Source: SIG299 sp045531955
GTDB taxonomy: Bacteria > Bacillota > Clostridia > Lachnospirales > Lachnospiraceae
Length of the DNA stretch: 64,000 nucleotides
Assembly (NCBI GenBank): GCA_045531955.1
Contig: JAZSFC010000020.1
Coordinates: forward strand, 1 to 64,000
Direction of reading: 5' to 3'
In this document: positions 53,251-62,595 of the stretch, one piece after another
Layout of the letters: every line of letters begins with the position of its first letter
Numbering within the stretch: the first letter of the stretch is position 1
Translations under genes and position numbers: made by a program
The notes under the pieces: model-generated
What the model was told of the DNA's origin: nothing
What the model saw: only the letters and a program-made list of their open reading frames with translations
Database searches by the model: none

Positions 53251-55026
53251 TTATCCGAGAGAGTTCAACAGATGCTCTAACATCTGACTGACTACGTTAA
53301 TGTATCTTGCTGATGCATTGTATGCCTGCTGGAAGCGGATCATGTTGGTCAGTTCCTCATCGGAAGAAACCGCTGTAACCGATAATCTTTGATTATCCAC
53401 GCTGTTTACCAGTGTTTCCTGACCCTGGTAAATATTACGGAACTTTTCACCTCTGGTTGCCAACGCACCAATCATCTCTGTATAATATTCGTTAAAATTG
53501 TGAGCTTTGTATTCATTTGGTGTTAATGTAGAAAACGGCTCCTGCCATTCCGACATAAGTTCATTACAAATTTCTACTGCATAATCTCCGGTTCCGTCAT
53601 TAGAAGACAGCGGAATCAGGGATGGATCCTTCATAATATTCGGATTCACTTCAATTTCACCAAGAGTAAACAAGCTATAGTTATTGGAGGCATCTTCTTC
53701 ATTGTACTTCCATACCTCCACCTCCTGGAATACTCCGTCCACCTCAATGATTGCTGTGGTTTTTTCGTAGCGTTCCATGGATTTACGGTTGAATAACGCT
53801 TCACCCGGCGTATTGTATTCATCCATACCAACCGGTGCATTTTCTTCATCAAAGATAAGAATCTTTTCGCCCTCAGAAGTGATTACTTCTTTATTCGGAC
53901 AAAGAATATCATTAATCGTGGTAACGATTCCGTGAATCAGCTGGTCAAATTCCGCCTGGACACATACAATGGCAGAAGCTTCAATTTCCATATTGAAAAT
54001 TTCTACTTCCTTTTCATATTCCCGATAAGCCTCTTCATAATCGTCCTTATAAAAGTACCCGGATTCATCGGTATAATCCGCCTTGTCCGGTTCCTTTGGT
54101 ATATGGGTATGTTTACCGACCTTGTCACCGCGCACCAGCAATAATCCCTTTAAAGAACCCAAATCTGTATTTGCTTCAGAACTTGGCAGCGGATTAAAAT
54201 TATATACCGGTACATCACCGAAAGACGGCCAATAAGGTTCAATCATTCCGGTATCATTCTCTAACAGTCTGGTGTCCATTTTATAAACAATGTCCTCGGA
54301 AACCAGCATCTGATTTTCAAAAAGTACGGTTACCACGCCGTTGGCATGTTCTTTATATGAAATATCTCCCAAACCGCCTAATTCATCCAGCAAAAGATTT
54401 CTCTGATCACGGAAGTCATTGGCATGCTCCATGCCACTGGCTTCATATTTTTGTATTTCGCCGTTTAAGCGTTTAATTTCATCTGCAATTTCATTGATAC
54501 GGTCTACCGTATTCCTGATATTAGAATTTAAGCTTAACTGATACTCTTTTATCTGGGTATATACGGTTTCTGCACGTTCAATGAAGCTGACCGCCGTTTG
54601 AATGAAGCTGGAACGGGTTACAATACTGTCCGGCTCCTTACAAAGTTCCTGCATCGCTATCCAAAGGTCTTCCACAGAATCCTGGAAAGCAACGCCTTCC
54701 GTTTCACCCAAAATTTCTTCCATTTCGGTAGCACATTCATACTGGGCTTCATAAAATTTTTGTCTACCCAGTTCCTGACGATAGGATTTATCTAAAAAAT
54801 TGTCTCTCACCTGGGTGATGGCCGCTGCTGCTGCACCATGACCGATTTGCAGATAAGAAACATGATTGGTTCCGATATTCGTGTAGAAGGAGTCTGTCTG
54901 CAGAGTTTGCTGACGGACATAGCCCTCTGTTTCCAAATTGGAGAGATTGTGTGCCGTAGTGTTTAAACCACGCTGACTGACCTGTAATCCGGAAACTCCG
55001 GTATATAAACTACCCATTAAGCCCAT
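53251..55026 (-). CDS. Second FlgK-type hook-associated protein
   Basis: The 591-residue protein has MGSLYTGVSGLQVSQRGLNT, then TAHNLSNLETEGYVRQ (about 4-40), and a C-terminal MIRFQQAYNASARYINVVSQ helix. It is clearly a FlgK paralogue but diverged from the downstream copy. A charged Glu/Asp/Tyr-rich segment around residues 305-350 is absent from the other copy. Two junction proteins of FlgK type suggest a compound junction or a specialised hook. It follows flgN by 76 bp. Confidence 0.9.
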   Translation of the reverse strand: MGLMGSLYTGVSGLQVSQRGLNTTAHNLSNLETEGYVRQQTLQTDSFYTNIGTNHVSYLQIGHGAAAAAITQVRDNFLDKSYRQELGRQKFYEAQYECATEMEEILGETEGVAFQDSVEDLWIAMQELCKEPDSIVTRSSFIQTAVSFIERAETVYTQIKEYQLSLNSNIRNTVDRINEIADEIKRLNGEIQKYEASGMEHANDFRDQRNLLLDELGGLGDISYKEHANGVVTVLFENQMLVSEDIVYKMDTRLLENDTGMIEPYWPSFGDVPVYNFNPLPSSEANTDLGSLKGLLLVRGDKVGKHTHIPKEPDKADYTDESGYFYKDDYEEAYREYEKEVEIFNMEIEASAIVCVQAEFDQLIHGIVTTINDILCPNKEVITSEGEKILIFDEENAPVGMDEYNTPGEALFNRKSMERYEKTTAIIEVDGVFQEVEVWKYNEEDASNNYSLFTLGEIEVNPNIMKDPSLIPLSSNDGTGDYAVEICNELMSEWQEPFSTLTPNEYKAHNFNEYYTEMIGALATRGEKFRNIYQGQETLVNSVDNQRLSVTAVSSDEELTNMIRFQQAYNASARYINVVSQMLEHLLNSLG

Positions 55027-55102
55027 AACACAATCCTCCTTTCTTTCTCTTCTTTTTCCCTAAAACGAGAATCAGACAGAGCTGTCCCTGCAAATATCGC
55101 GT

Positions 55103-55615
55103 TTACTGCTTTGCATCAAACATCCCTGTCTGAGAAGCGGTCATATCCCATTGACCCGCATTCCTTGTATAATTATTTCCAGGTACGATCCTTGTACTCT
55201 GGAGCAGATTCATATTATATGAAATCATTTCTAGCGACTGTTCGATTAGATTTCTGTTGTGGCCATTCACTTCTGACAAACGTTTTAATAACGTTTTCAA
55301 CTCCGTGTGAATTTCTGCCAATGTCTGTTGCTCCTGCGGCTGACGGTCTAACAACTGAATCAGGTTGGGCAAGGTCAGATCCGGGACCTTTTTGTTTAAC
55401 ACCACCCCGATGTTGTTCATAATTTCAGCACGCTTTTGTTCCAAACCGCTGATTTTTCCGATAGCAGACTGCTCAAATTCGGTAATTTCCTGAACCTGTT
55501 TCAGGTCATTGGCGATAATTGCCTGAGTCTTTTTTTCCACTACCGGCAGCAGCTCCTGATATGCCTCCTGCTCCTTGCGGAGAGTGGCTATCAGTTCTTG
55601 CATTAAGCTTGCCAT
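55103..55615 (-). CDS. flgN: Flagellar export chaperone FlgN
   Basis: The 170-residue helical protein has the FlgN-type layout and sits between flgM and flgK, the usual place. It escorts FlgK and FlgL to the export apparatus. Shine-Dalgarno-like GGCGGGGA precedes ATG. Its C-terminus (residues about 140-170) is Asn/Gly/Thr-rich and probably disordered. Confidence 0.9.
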   Translation of the reverse strand: MASLMQELIATLRKEQEAYQELLPVVEKKTQAIIANDLKQVQEITEFEQSAIGKISGLEQKRAEIMNNIGVVLNKKVPDLTLPNLIQLLDRQPQEQQTLAEIHTELKTLLKRLSEVNGHNRNLIEQSLEMISYNMNLLQSTRIVPGNNYTRNAGQWDMTASQTGMFDAKQ

Positions 55616-55633
55616 AGCGCTAATCCCCGCCTC

Positions 55634-55903
55634 TTATAAAGTAAATCCATTCAGTAACTTGTCTGCCAGTGCGGACATTGGTACATTGTAAGTGCCGTTT
55701 TCCATACTGGTTTTTAATTCCTGGATTTTCTCGGTGCGGACATCCTCTGCCTGGGCAACTGCCTGCTTTGCGATCTGAAGGTCTCTGCCGAAGGAAGAAA
55801 TTTCGACAGAATCTTTAGAGTAGCTCTTTGGCTTCTCTGTCGTTTTTCTTGTGCTGTTTAACTGATACAGCTGGGTAATTTCCGACATAGCATCAATACG
55901 CAT
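55634..55903 (-). CDS. flgM: Anti-sigma-28 factor FlgM
   Basis: Holds sigma-28 inactive until the hook is complete and FlgM is exported. The 89-residue protein starts at MRIDAMSEI (GGTGAG upstream). It has DSVEISSFGRDLQIAKQAV (about 30-48) and ends ALADKLLNGF, the FlgM C-terminal pattern. It is the first gene of the first sigma-28 unit, so sigma-28 drives its own inhibitor. Confidence 0.94.
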   Translation of the reverse strand: MRIDAMSEITQLYQLNSTRKTTEKPKSYSKDSVEISSFGRDLQIAKQAVAQAEDVRTEKIQELKTSMENGTYNVPMSALADKLLNGFTL

Positions 55904-55932
55904 TTTTCTCACCATCCTATTCTTAAACCTGT

Positions 55933-55953
55933 GAACAAAATCTGGTTTTGTTC
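55933..55953 (-). other. Hairpin in the flgM 5' untranslated region
   Basis: Perfect 8-bp arms GAACAAAA and TTTTGTTC with a 5-nt loop, between the sigma-28 promoter and the flgM Shine-Dalgarno. The T-run is part of the stem, so it is a weak terminator candidate at best; it may be a stability or regulatory element, or end lysA transcripts inefficiently. Confidence 0.5.
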
Positions 55954-55971
55954 TTAATGCTTACATACTAA

Positions 55972-55999
55972 ATATCGGAGCATTAATCAAAATACTTTA
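55972..55999 (-). promoter_or_regulatory. Sigma-28 promoter of the flgM operon
   Basis: On the minus strand: TAAA (55996-55999), 16 bp, TCCGATAT (55972-55979). The -35 lies next to the lysA stop codon. It matches the SigD consensus well. Confidence 0.8.
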
Positions 56000-56001
56000 G
56001 C

Positions 56002-57255
56002 CTACTTGAAAAAATTTGTGAAATCAAATGTAGCAAAGTAATCTGCAGGGGTTTCTGCACGGCGGATCATCTGAACTTCACCGTTTTCTTTTAATAAAAG
56101 TTCTGCGGAACGAAGCTTTCCGTTATAGTTATAACCCATGGAAAAACCGTGGGCACCGGTATCGTGGATTACCACATAGTCACCTATATCAATTTTTGGC
56201 AGCATTCGGTCAATGGCAAACTTATCGTTATTTTCGCAAAGGGAGCCTGTCACATCATATTTGTGATCACATGGCAGGTCCTCCTTGCCCGGAATTGTGA
56301 TATGATGATACGCACCATACATGGCAGGACGCATCAGATTAACTGCGCAGGCATCCAGACCGATATACTCTTTATAAATGTGCTTTTCGTGTACAGCGGT
56401 AGCCACTACCTGTCCGTAAGGAGCCAGCATAAAGCGTCCGAGCTCCGTAAAAATAGCTACATCACCCATACCGGCAGGAACTAAAATTTCTTCATAAGCT
56501 TTTCTTACCCCTTCACCGATAACAAAGATATCATTTGCCTGCTGTTCCGGACGATATGGGATACCAACACCACCGGATAAATTGATAAAGGTAATATTGG
56601 CACCGGTCTTTTCCTTTAATTCTACTGCCAGTTCAAACAGGGTTCTGGCTAACATCGGATAATAGTCATTGGTTACGGTGTTGCTGCAAAGGAAGGAATG
56701 GATACCGAATTCCTCTACACCCTTGCTCTTTAAAATCTTATAACCTTCTATCATCTGTTCCTTGGTCATACCATACTTAGCATCCCCCGGATTATCCATA
56801 ATACCGTTGCTTACTTCATATACGCCGCCCGGATTGTAACGGCAGCAGATTCTCTTTGGAAGTCCTGCCACCTTTTCTAAAAATGCAATATGTGTAAAGT
56901 CATCCAGATTGATGATTGCACCAAGCTCTTTTGCCTTCACGAACTCTTCCGCCGGCGTGGCATTGGAAGAAAACATAATCTCGGTTCCCGTGGAACCTAC
57001 CGCTTCCGACATCATCAGCTCTGTCAGAGAGGAACAGTCGAAACCGCAGCCCTCTTCTTTTAATACCTGCATGATATAAGGATTTGGGGTTGCCTTTACT
57101 GCAAAATACTCCTTAAATCCTTTATTCCAGGAAAATGCCTTTGCCATATTTCTGGCATTTTCACGAATACCCTTTTCATCATAAATATGAAACGGAGTAG
57201 GATATTTCTTTACTACCTCAGCAATTTGTTCCTTTGTTAAAAAAGATTTTTTCAT
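56002..57255 (-). CDS. lysA: Diaminopimelate decarboxylase LysA
   Basis: PLP-dependent last step of lysine synthesis. The 417-residue fold type III enzyme has the PLP lysine in YFAVKATPNP (Lys54), LSGGVGIPYRPE (about 225) and HDTGAHGFSMGYNYNGKLRS (about 370-389). It follows the CDP-glycerol transferase gene by only 23 bp, so it appears to be the last gene of the wall-polymer operon rather than of an amino-acid cluster. Confidence 0.93.
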   Translation of the reverse strand: MKKSFLTKEQIAEVVKKYPTPFHIYDEKGIRENARNMAKAFSWNKGFKEYFAVKATPNPYIMQVLKEEGCGFDCSSLTELMMSEAVGSTGTEIMFSSNATPAEEFVKAKELGAIINLDDFTHIAFLEKVAGLPKRICCRYNPGGVYEVSNGIMDNPGDAKYGMTKEQMIEGYKILKSKGVEEFGIHSFLCSNTVTNDYYPMLARTLFELAVELKEKTGANITFINLSGGVGIPYRPEQQANDIFVIGEGVRKAYEEILVPAGMGDVAIFTELGRFMLAPYGQVVATAVHEKHIYKEYIGLDACAVNLMRPAMYGAYHHITIPGKEDLPCDHKYDVTGSLCENNDKFAIDRMLPKIDIGDYVVIHDTGAHGFSMGYNYNGKLRSAELLLKENGEVQMIRRAETPADYFATFDFTNFFK

Positions 57256-57278
57256 TTGGTTATTCTCCTTCTTATATA

Positions 57279-59753
57279 TTACGGCAACAGAGACTCAAAC
57301 TGAGCAACTGCCTCTCTGTTGTACTGCTCATAATCTACAGCCAGTTTTTTTGCCACTTTTCCTTCCAGACAGTCGCGCAGTGCTTTTTCCACGCCTGCCG
57401 CACTGTTTTCCGCAAGATATCCACCGGCGAGCTGCATAAACGTATGATTTCCCGGTACATCCGTTGCTACGCAAGAAAGCCCCAGAATATCCGCATCCGC
57501 AAGATTTGTCCCCAATCCTTCATAAAAGGCCGCAGATACATAATAATCACATTCTTTTATAAGAGGATAAGGATTACCCATATTTTTTACCAGAAATACT
57601 GCATTTTCGCAAGACCTTCCGCGAAGTTTTTCAGACAGTTCCGAAAACATGGTGCCGGTTTCGCCAAGAATAAACAAACAGGTATCCGGTGCATCTGCAT
57701 GTACCCGTTCAAAGGCGCTAATTAACCGCTCGTATCCTTTCTCCTTGGAAAAGCCCCCCACAGAAACAAATTTTTTCAGCTGTTTGTTCTCTAAGGCATC
57801 GTAAAACCGCTCCCGGCAGGCATTCACCGAAACACCTTCCATGGAAAGTTCCTTTGATGCTTTTAACAACACCCCTGCTTTGTCTACGATTTCATGGCAT
57901 ACTACCGGATTGGAAGCATCCTTTTTCTTTGGATGATACTTCCTTGCCAATGTTTTAATCGGCTCCAATACATCCTCCGAGGCTGCCATGACTGCATCAT
58001 AGCAGTTGTACATGTCCCCATAAAAGGCTTCATCCATATTCTTTTTATCTTTACATACCTCTGCCATATCCCGGTAAATATGGAGACTCCGCTTACACGG
58101 CAGCTGTTCAAAGGCAGCTGTTACTTCATCATAATAGCCGGAGAACTGCACCACTCCGTCTAAACGGCATGGTCCGAACATCCGGGCACGGTCTCTGGCA
58201 CAGATTTTTTGCATCAGCGGTCTTATCTTTTCATAAGAAACCTTTCCGTTTGCCTTCCATGCCATATAGTCCACAAATTCAGAAGGAGTGGCACTGCGCC
58301 ACTGATAAAAGCCATGATAGTCCACATCAGGCGGCAGGACATCAATGTCGCTCTGACGCTTTCTGATATCTTCCATCGGAAATACCACCGCATAATTATA
58401 TTTTGTCCGATCCACTGCATGCAGCAACTTCACTGCCGCAGCTGTCAGTTCATTTTTAGCAAACCCGCCGATATAAAGTAAAACATTTTTCTTTCCGTTA
58501 TCCGGAACCGGACGTTGTTCATACAACGGGCTTTCTTCCTCAAAAATCACCTTACGAAGCAAAGCTTCCGTTACTCCCGGCTTTTCGTATGGGCAGAACC
58601 GCTCTAAAAATGCCGTATCGTCATATTCCTTCGGACGTGCAATCTCCTTCACCAGTTCCTCCAAAGTCTGTACCTTCGGGAACGGCAACTCATCCAGGGA
58701 AAGGTAAAAGCCTCGGTCTCTGGTATATTCTTCTAAATCATAGGTAAACAGTACTACCTTTTGCCCGGTAATGGCATAGTCAAAGAACACGCTGGAATAA
58801 TCCGTTACCAACACATCCATGGCATTTAAAAATTCATATCCGTCATATTCCAACGGAAACGGTTTGATACGTGTATACTTTGATAAATCAATACCAGCAG
58901 CGTTCATATAATGCAGTTTTACAAACATGGTTTGTTTCTCTGTAAGCATCCGGTCCAGTTCATCAAAATATGCGCACAGCTGCTCATTTTGGCCCACACC
59001 ATTTACATTACTCATGGCTCCGCGCCAGGTCGGCATAAAGCCGATGCACTGCATGTCCTCCGCAAATCCGCATTCCTTCCGCACCTCGTCCCGTCTGACC
59101 TTATTATGGAACACCTGGTTTCTCGGATAGCCGGAAAGTAAAATCTCTGCTTTACAGAAATTCTTCAGCATATAATCTTCTACCATGCAATTCATGGTAA
59201 ACTCATTCGGGTACAACAGATAATCCGCTTCAAAGAAATTTTTCTGCAGATTACCTAACATCGCATGGTCATTTTTGATTTTCTTTCCCAATGTTTTTAG
59301 CGGTGTACCATGCCAGGTATTAAAATACACCTGTTCCGGACGTTTAATAAAGATTTGTGAAAAGCTGGTTTCCGTAATCAGGTACTTTGCAGAAGCAAGA
59401 ATTTTATAATACTCATCCGTATCACTGATTACTACAGTTACACGGTCTAACTGCAGACTTTTTACATAATCCAGCCGGGTCTGATATACATCCGTCCTCC
59501 CGGACAAATAAAGTTTGAACGCTCCGAATGCCGGATTGTCATTCAATTCCTTGATCAGCGCTGCCACATTACCAGTGGGATGCGCACCATCCAGCGCCTC
59601 CAGTAAAATCATCTTAGCGTCAATCTTCAAGTGCTCCCGATACCAGGCATAGTTCTGCCTGTGATAAAAATTCGGTGCCTTTCCGGCTTTATTTTCCTGC
59701 ACTATCGCAGCATTCCGCTTTAATTCTTTTTTCTGCAAAAGCCTGTCAAACAT
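57279..59753 (-). CDS. CDP-glycerol glycerophosphotransferase fused to a GT4 glycosyltransferase
   Basis: The 824-residue protein starts at ATG 59753 (AAAGGT upstream). Residues about 40-400 form a TagF/TagB-type domain with intact WHGTP (147-151) and TDYSS (317-321). Residues about 460-824 form a GT-B glycosyltransferase with a C-terminal nucleotide-sugar half (SKEKGYERLISAFERV near 690 and AFYEGLGTNLADADILG near 770). The protein could add both glycerol phosphate and sugar to a wall or capsular teichoic-acid-type polymer. It is cytoplasmic, probably membrane-associated. Confidence 0.85.
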   Translation of the reverse strand: MFDRLLQKKELKRNAAIVQENKAGKAPNFYHRQNYAWYREHLKIDAKMILLEALDGAHPTGNVAALIKELNDNPAFGAFKLYLSGRTDVYQTRLDYVKSLQLDRVTVVISDTDEYYKILASAKYLITETSFSQIFIKRPEQVYFNTWHGTPLKTLGKKIKNDHAMLGNLQKNFFEADYLLYPNEFTMNCMVEDYMLKNFCKAEILLSGYPRNQVFHNKVRRDEVRKECGFAEDMQCIGFMPTWRGAMSNVNGVGQNEQLCAYFDELDRMLTEKQTMFVKLHYMNAAGIDLSKYTRIKPFPLEYDGYEFLNAMDVLVTDYSSVFFDYAITGQKVVLFTYDLEEYTRDRGFYLSLDELPFPKVQTLEELVKEIARPKEYDDTAFLERFCPYEKPGVTEALLRKVIFEEESPLYEQRPVPDNGKKNVLLYIGGFAKNELTAAAVKLLHAVDRTKYNYAVVFPMEDIRKRQSDIDVLPPDVDYHGFYQWRSATPSEFVDYMAWKANGKVSYEKIRPLMQKICARDRARMFGPCRLDGVVQFSGYYDEVTAAFEQLPCKRSLHIYRDMAEVCKDKKNMDEAFYGDMYNCYDAVMAASEDVLEPIKTLARKYHPKKKDASNPVVCHEIVDKAGVLLKASKELSMEGVSVNACRERFYDALENKQLKKFVSVGGFSKEKGYERLISAFERVHADAPDTCLFILGETGTMFSELSEKLRGRSCENAVFLVKNMGNPYPLIKECDYYVSAAFYEGLGTNLADADILGLSCVATDVPGNHTFMQLAGGYLAENSAAGVEKALRDCLEGKVAKKLAVDYEQYNREAVAQFESLLP

Positions 59754-59760
59754 GTTGGTT

Positions 59761-62160
59761 CTACCTTTCCGGAAGCATTGCCTCAAACTGGGCAACGGCC
59801 TCCTTGTTGTACTCTGAATAATCCAATGTAAATCGTTTCGGAGCCTGTCCCTGCAGACACCGGTACATACCATCCATCACTCCCTGCTCACTGTCTTCGG
59901 TAAGCAAGCCGCCATACTGTTCCATCCATTTTCTCGGTCCCGGAATATCGGTAGACACACATGGGAGGCCTACAATATCCGCTTCTGTTAACACTACCGG
60001 AAGACCTTCGTAATAAGAAGATAGTACAAAATAGTCGCAAGCCGCCAACAGTGCATACGGATTGGACAAATACTTCATAATAACAATCGCATCTGACGCC
60101 GTAGACCCGGATGCCAGCTCCGCGGTTTCTTCATACAACGGACCATATCCGCCAAGAATCACAAGTCCCGTGTCCGGATAGTCTGCATGCACCTTTTCAA
60201 ATGCCGAAATCAGTCTGGCATGTCCTTTTTCCGGAAGAAAACGTCCGATGGTTACAAATATTTTTTTATCGGAAGAAAGCAGTTTGCGTAAAGCTTCTTC
60301 CGTTACGTTCAATTCGGTTTTTTCATCTAATTTCAGTTCTTCTTTCGAACGCTTTACTACCTGCTCATAAGGTATCACATTCTTTGCCAGCACAATATTC
60401 GCCTCTGCAGGAGTTCCGCCGTCCATGGCTACCATCTGTTCCGCCACCGGACGCTGCCATTCCGCAACCAACGCTATTGTATCAAAGGTATGATACGCAT
60501 GACACAGCGGTTCCGGACGGATTCCTTTCTTCTCCACTTCCAAAAGCATATTGTTATGCAGATAAATTATTTTTTTACAAGGCATAAGCTCAAATAAAAT
60601 CAATAAGTCTCTGCCGTAACCCTCGTAATGAATCACCGCATCTACCCGCAGGAAGGAAAGCAGACGGTCTTTTTCCCTCTGCATCCGGCGGTATAATACC
60701 GGCTTTGCTTTTTCATACGGATAGTCCGGCTCATTCTGCCATCCGGCGAAAATTTCTTTTTCTTCGCCATACACCGCCTCCACGTTGGTGTATCCGTAAT
60801 AGAAAACTCCCTCCGGAAGCTCTTTTAAGGTTTCTGCCACCTGGCGCACCTGTTCCGTACGGAAAAACAATATATAATTATATTTCTCCCGGTCCAAATG
60901 TTCCAAGAGACTTAAAATGGACGAAGTGATTCCGTTCTTAAAAAGCGGTCCCGGATAAATCAGTATATTTTTCTTTCCGTTATCCGGCAGATTGCTTTCG
61001 GCAAGCTCCGGCACCGCTTCTTTTAATACTGCATGACGGAGAACCTGCTCCGCCGTATCCGGTTTATTATATTGGCTGTACTTGGTATAAAAATCTTCAT
61101 CGTCATAATTTTTCTCTGTATTCAGTTCTGCTGCCAGTTCCTCCACAGATGACACTTTCGGAAACGGCAGTTTTCCATGCAGACTGTAATACTGCTCCAT
61201 ATCTTCCTGATCATGAGAAAAAAGCACTATCTTCTTTCTTGTAGCCGCGAAATCAAAAATCAGGTCAGATCCGTCTGTTACGAAACAGTCTGCCATAGCA
61301 AGCATCTGAATTACACCACAGCTTCTCGGCATAAAACGGATATGTTCCAAAGCAGCGTATGCATACTCTTCCCGTAACCGGTACGGTGCAGATACAACCA
61401 GAACCTGTGACTCCGAAAGATTGCTATTTAAACGCTGTAACGTATCCCAAAGAAGTTCTTCGCTCCTTTTTAATTCCGCACTTTCTGCTTCGCCTTTCAG
61501 GATTGGCACATACACAAAAACCTGCTTGTCTTCCAATCCAAGCTTTTTACGACGTTCCTGAGTTCCCTTTTCATCAAAGAGCACTTCGTTTTGAAAACGG
61601 CCGGCATACAGCACCTTGTTTGTTGCCATATTAGAAAGCATATAGTTTTCTGCCAGCTGCTGCATGGTAAATTCATTTGGGCATACCAAATAATCCGCAC
61701 ACCATAAATTTCTCTGCGCGTTACCGATTCCCACATAATCGGATTCGGAATATCGGCCTCCTGCTCTCATCGGAACACCGTTCCATACACGGATATATAT
61801 CTGCTCTTCTTTTTTAATAAAATGATGCTGAAAGGAATTCTCATTAATCAGCACCCCTGCCGTAGCCAGCAAGCGGTTATATTCCTCTGTAGCATAGAGC
61901 ACCGTCTGCGCCTTCGGCACTCCGATAAAACGCAAAAAGTCCTTCCTGTCCGTCTCTGTTTCCGGTGTACAGACCACATAGACTGTATAATCCTGAAACT
62001 CCGGCAGCCGTGCAAACACTTTTGCCAGTGCCTGCATGCTGTAGCTGAATCTCTTTCCCTGCTGCGATTCCAGTAAAACACAATGCTTATCTACCGGAAG
62101 GGAATAGAATTCCGTATATTTTTGTTGTAACTGCAGCACTTGGCTAATTTCTTCTGCCAT
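59761..62160 (-). CDS. GT4 glycosyltransferase with a degenerate CDP-glycerol transferase domain
   Basis: The 799-residue protein has the same two-domain layout as its neighbour. In the N-terminal domain WHGTP has become WNGVP (126-130) and TDYSS has become TDGSD (295-299), so CDP-glycerol transfer is probably lost. The C-terminal GT4 domain keeps IGRFLPEKGHARLISAFEKV and YYEGLPVVLTEADIVGLP (E-x7-E). It may be an active glycosyltransferase with a binding-only N-terminal domain. It lies between tagD and the 824-residue paralogue. Confidence 0.8.
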   Translation of the reverse strand: MAEEISQVLQLQQKYTEFYSLPVDKHCVLLESQQGKRFSYSMQALAKVFARLPEFQDYTVYVVCTPETETDRKDFLRFIGVPKAQTVLYATEEYNRLLATAGVLINENSFQHHFIKKEEQIYIRVWNGVPMRAGGRYSESDYVGIGNAQRNLWCADYLVCPNEFTMQQLAENYMLSNMATNKVLYAGRFQNEVLFDEKGTQERRKKLGLEDKQVFVYVPILKGEAESAELKRSEELLWDTLQRLNSNLSESQVLVVSAPYRLREEYAYAALEHIRFMPRSCGVIQMLAMADCFVTDGSDLIFDFAATRKKIVLFSHDQEDMEQYYSLHGKLPFPKVSSVEELAAELNTEKNYDDEDFYTKYSQYNKPDTAEQVLRHAVLKEAVPELAESNLPDNGKKNILIYPGPLFKNGITSSILSLLEHLDREKYNYILFFRTEQVRQVAETLKELPEGVFYYGYTNVEAVYGEEKEIFAGWQNEPDYPYEKAKPVLYRRMQREKDRLLSFLRVDAVIHYEGYGRDLLILFELMPCKKIIYLHNNMLLEVEKKGIRPEPLCHAYHTFDTIALVAEWQRPVAEQMVAMDGGTPAEANIVLAKNVIPYEQVVKRSKEELKLDEKTELNVTEEALRKLLSSDKKIFVTIGRFLPEKGHARLISAFEKVHADYPDTGLVILGGYGPLYEETAELASGSTASDAIVIMKYLSNPYALLAACDYFVLSSYYEGLPVVLTEADIVGLPCVSTDIPGPRKWMEQYGGLLTEDSEQGVMDGMYRCLQGQAPKRFTLDYSEYNKEAVAQFEAMLPER

Positions 62161-62175
62161 GAGTTTCTCTCCTTT

Positions 62176-62562
62176 TTACTTATGTAAATCGTTCTTAATT
62201 TTTGTAGTGGAAATACCATCGGTTCTTGGCAGGTATACCACTTCGCAATACTCTTTTAAGAAATCAAACTGGCCTGCCCAGTCATCTCCCATTACAAATA
62301 CATCAATCTGATTGTCCACCACATCGGATACTTTCTGCTCCCAACAGGTTTCCGGAATCACTTCATCCACATAGCGGATTGCCTCTAAAATTCCTTTTCT
62401 GTCTTCATAGCTGTGATATGCAGTTTTATGCTTAATGGCATTGAACTCATCGGTGGAGAGTACCACCAACAAATAGTCTCCCAGTTCCCTTGCACGACGC
62501 AATAAATTAATGTGTCCCATATGAAGCAAATCATAGGTTCCGTAAGTAATTACTTTTTTCAT
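62176..62562 (-). CDS. tagD: Glycerol-3-phosphate cytidylyltransferase TagD
   Basis: Makes CDP-glycerol from CTP and glycerol 3-phosphate, the donor for the neighbouring transferases. The 128-residue protein has GTYDLLHMGHINLL (about 8-21) with the HxGH nucleotidyltransferase motif, RKGILEAI (about 55-62) and a C-terminal RTDGISTTKI. Length and motifs are typical of TagD/TarD. It sits in the middle of the wall-polymer cluster. Confidence 0.95.
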   Translation of the reverse strand: MKKVITYGTYDLLHMGHINLLRRARELGDYLLVVLSTDEFNAIKHKTAYHSYEDRKGILEAIRYVDEVIPETCWEQKVSDVVDNQIDVFVMGDDWAGQFDFLKEYCEVVYLPRTDGISTTKIKNDLHK

Positions 62563-62595
62563 ATTATATGCCTCCTTATATTCTGATTGGCTATA

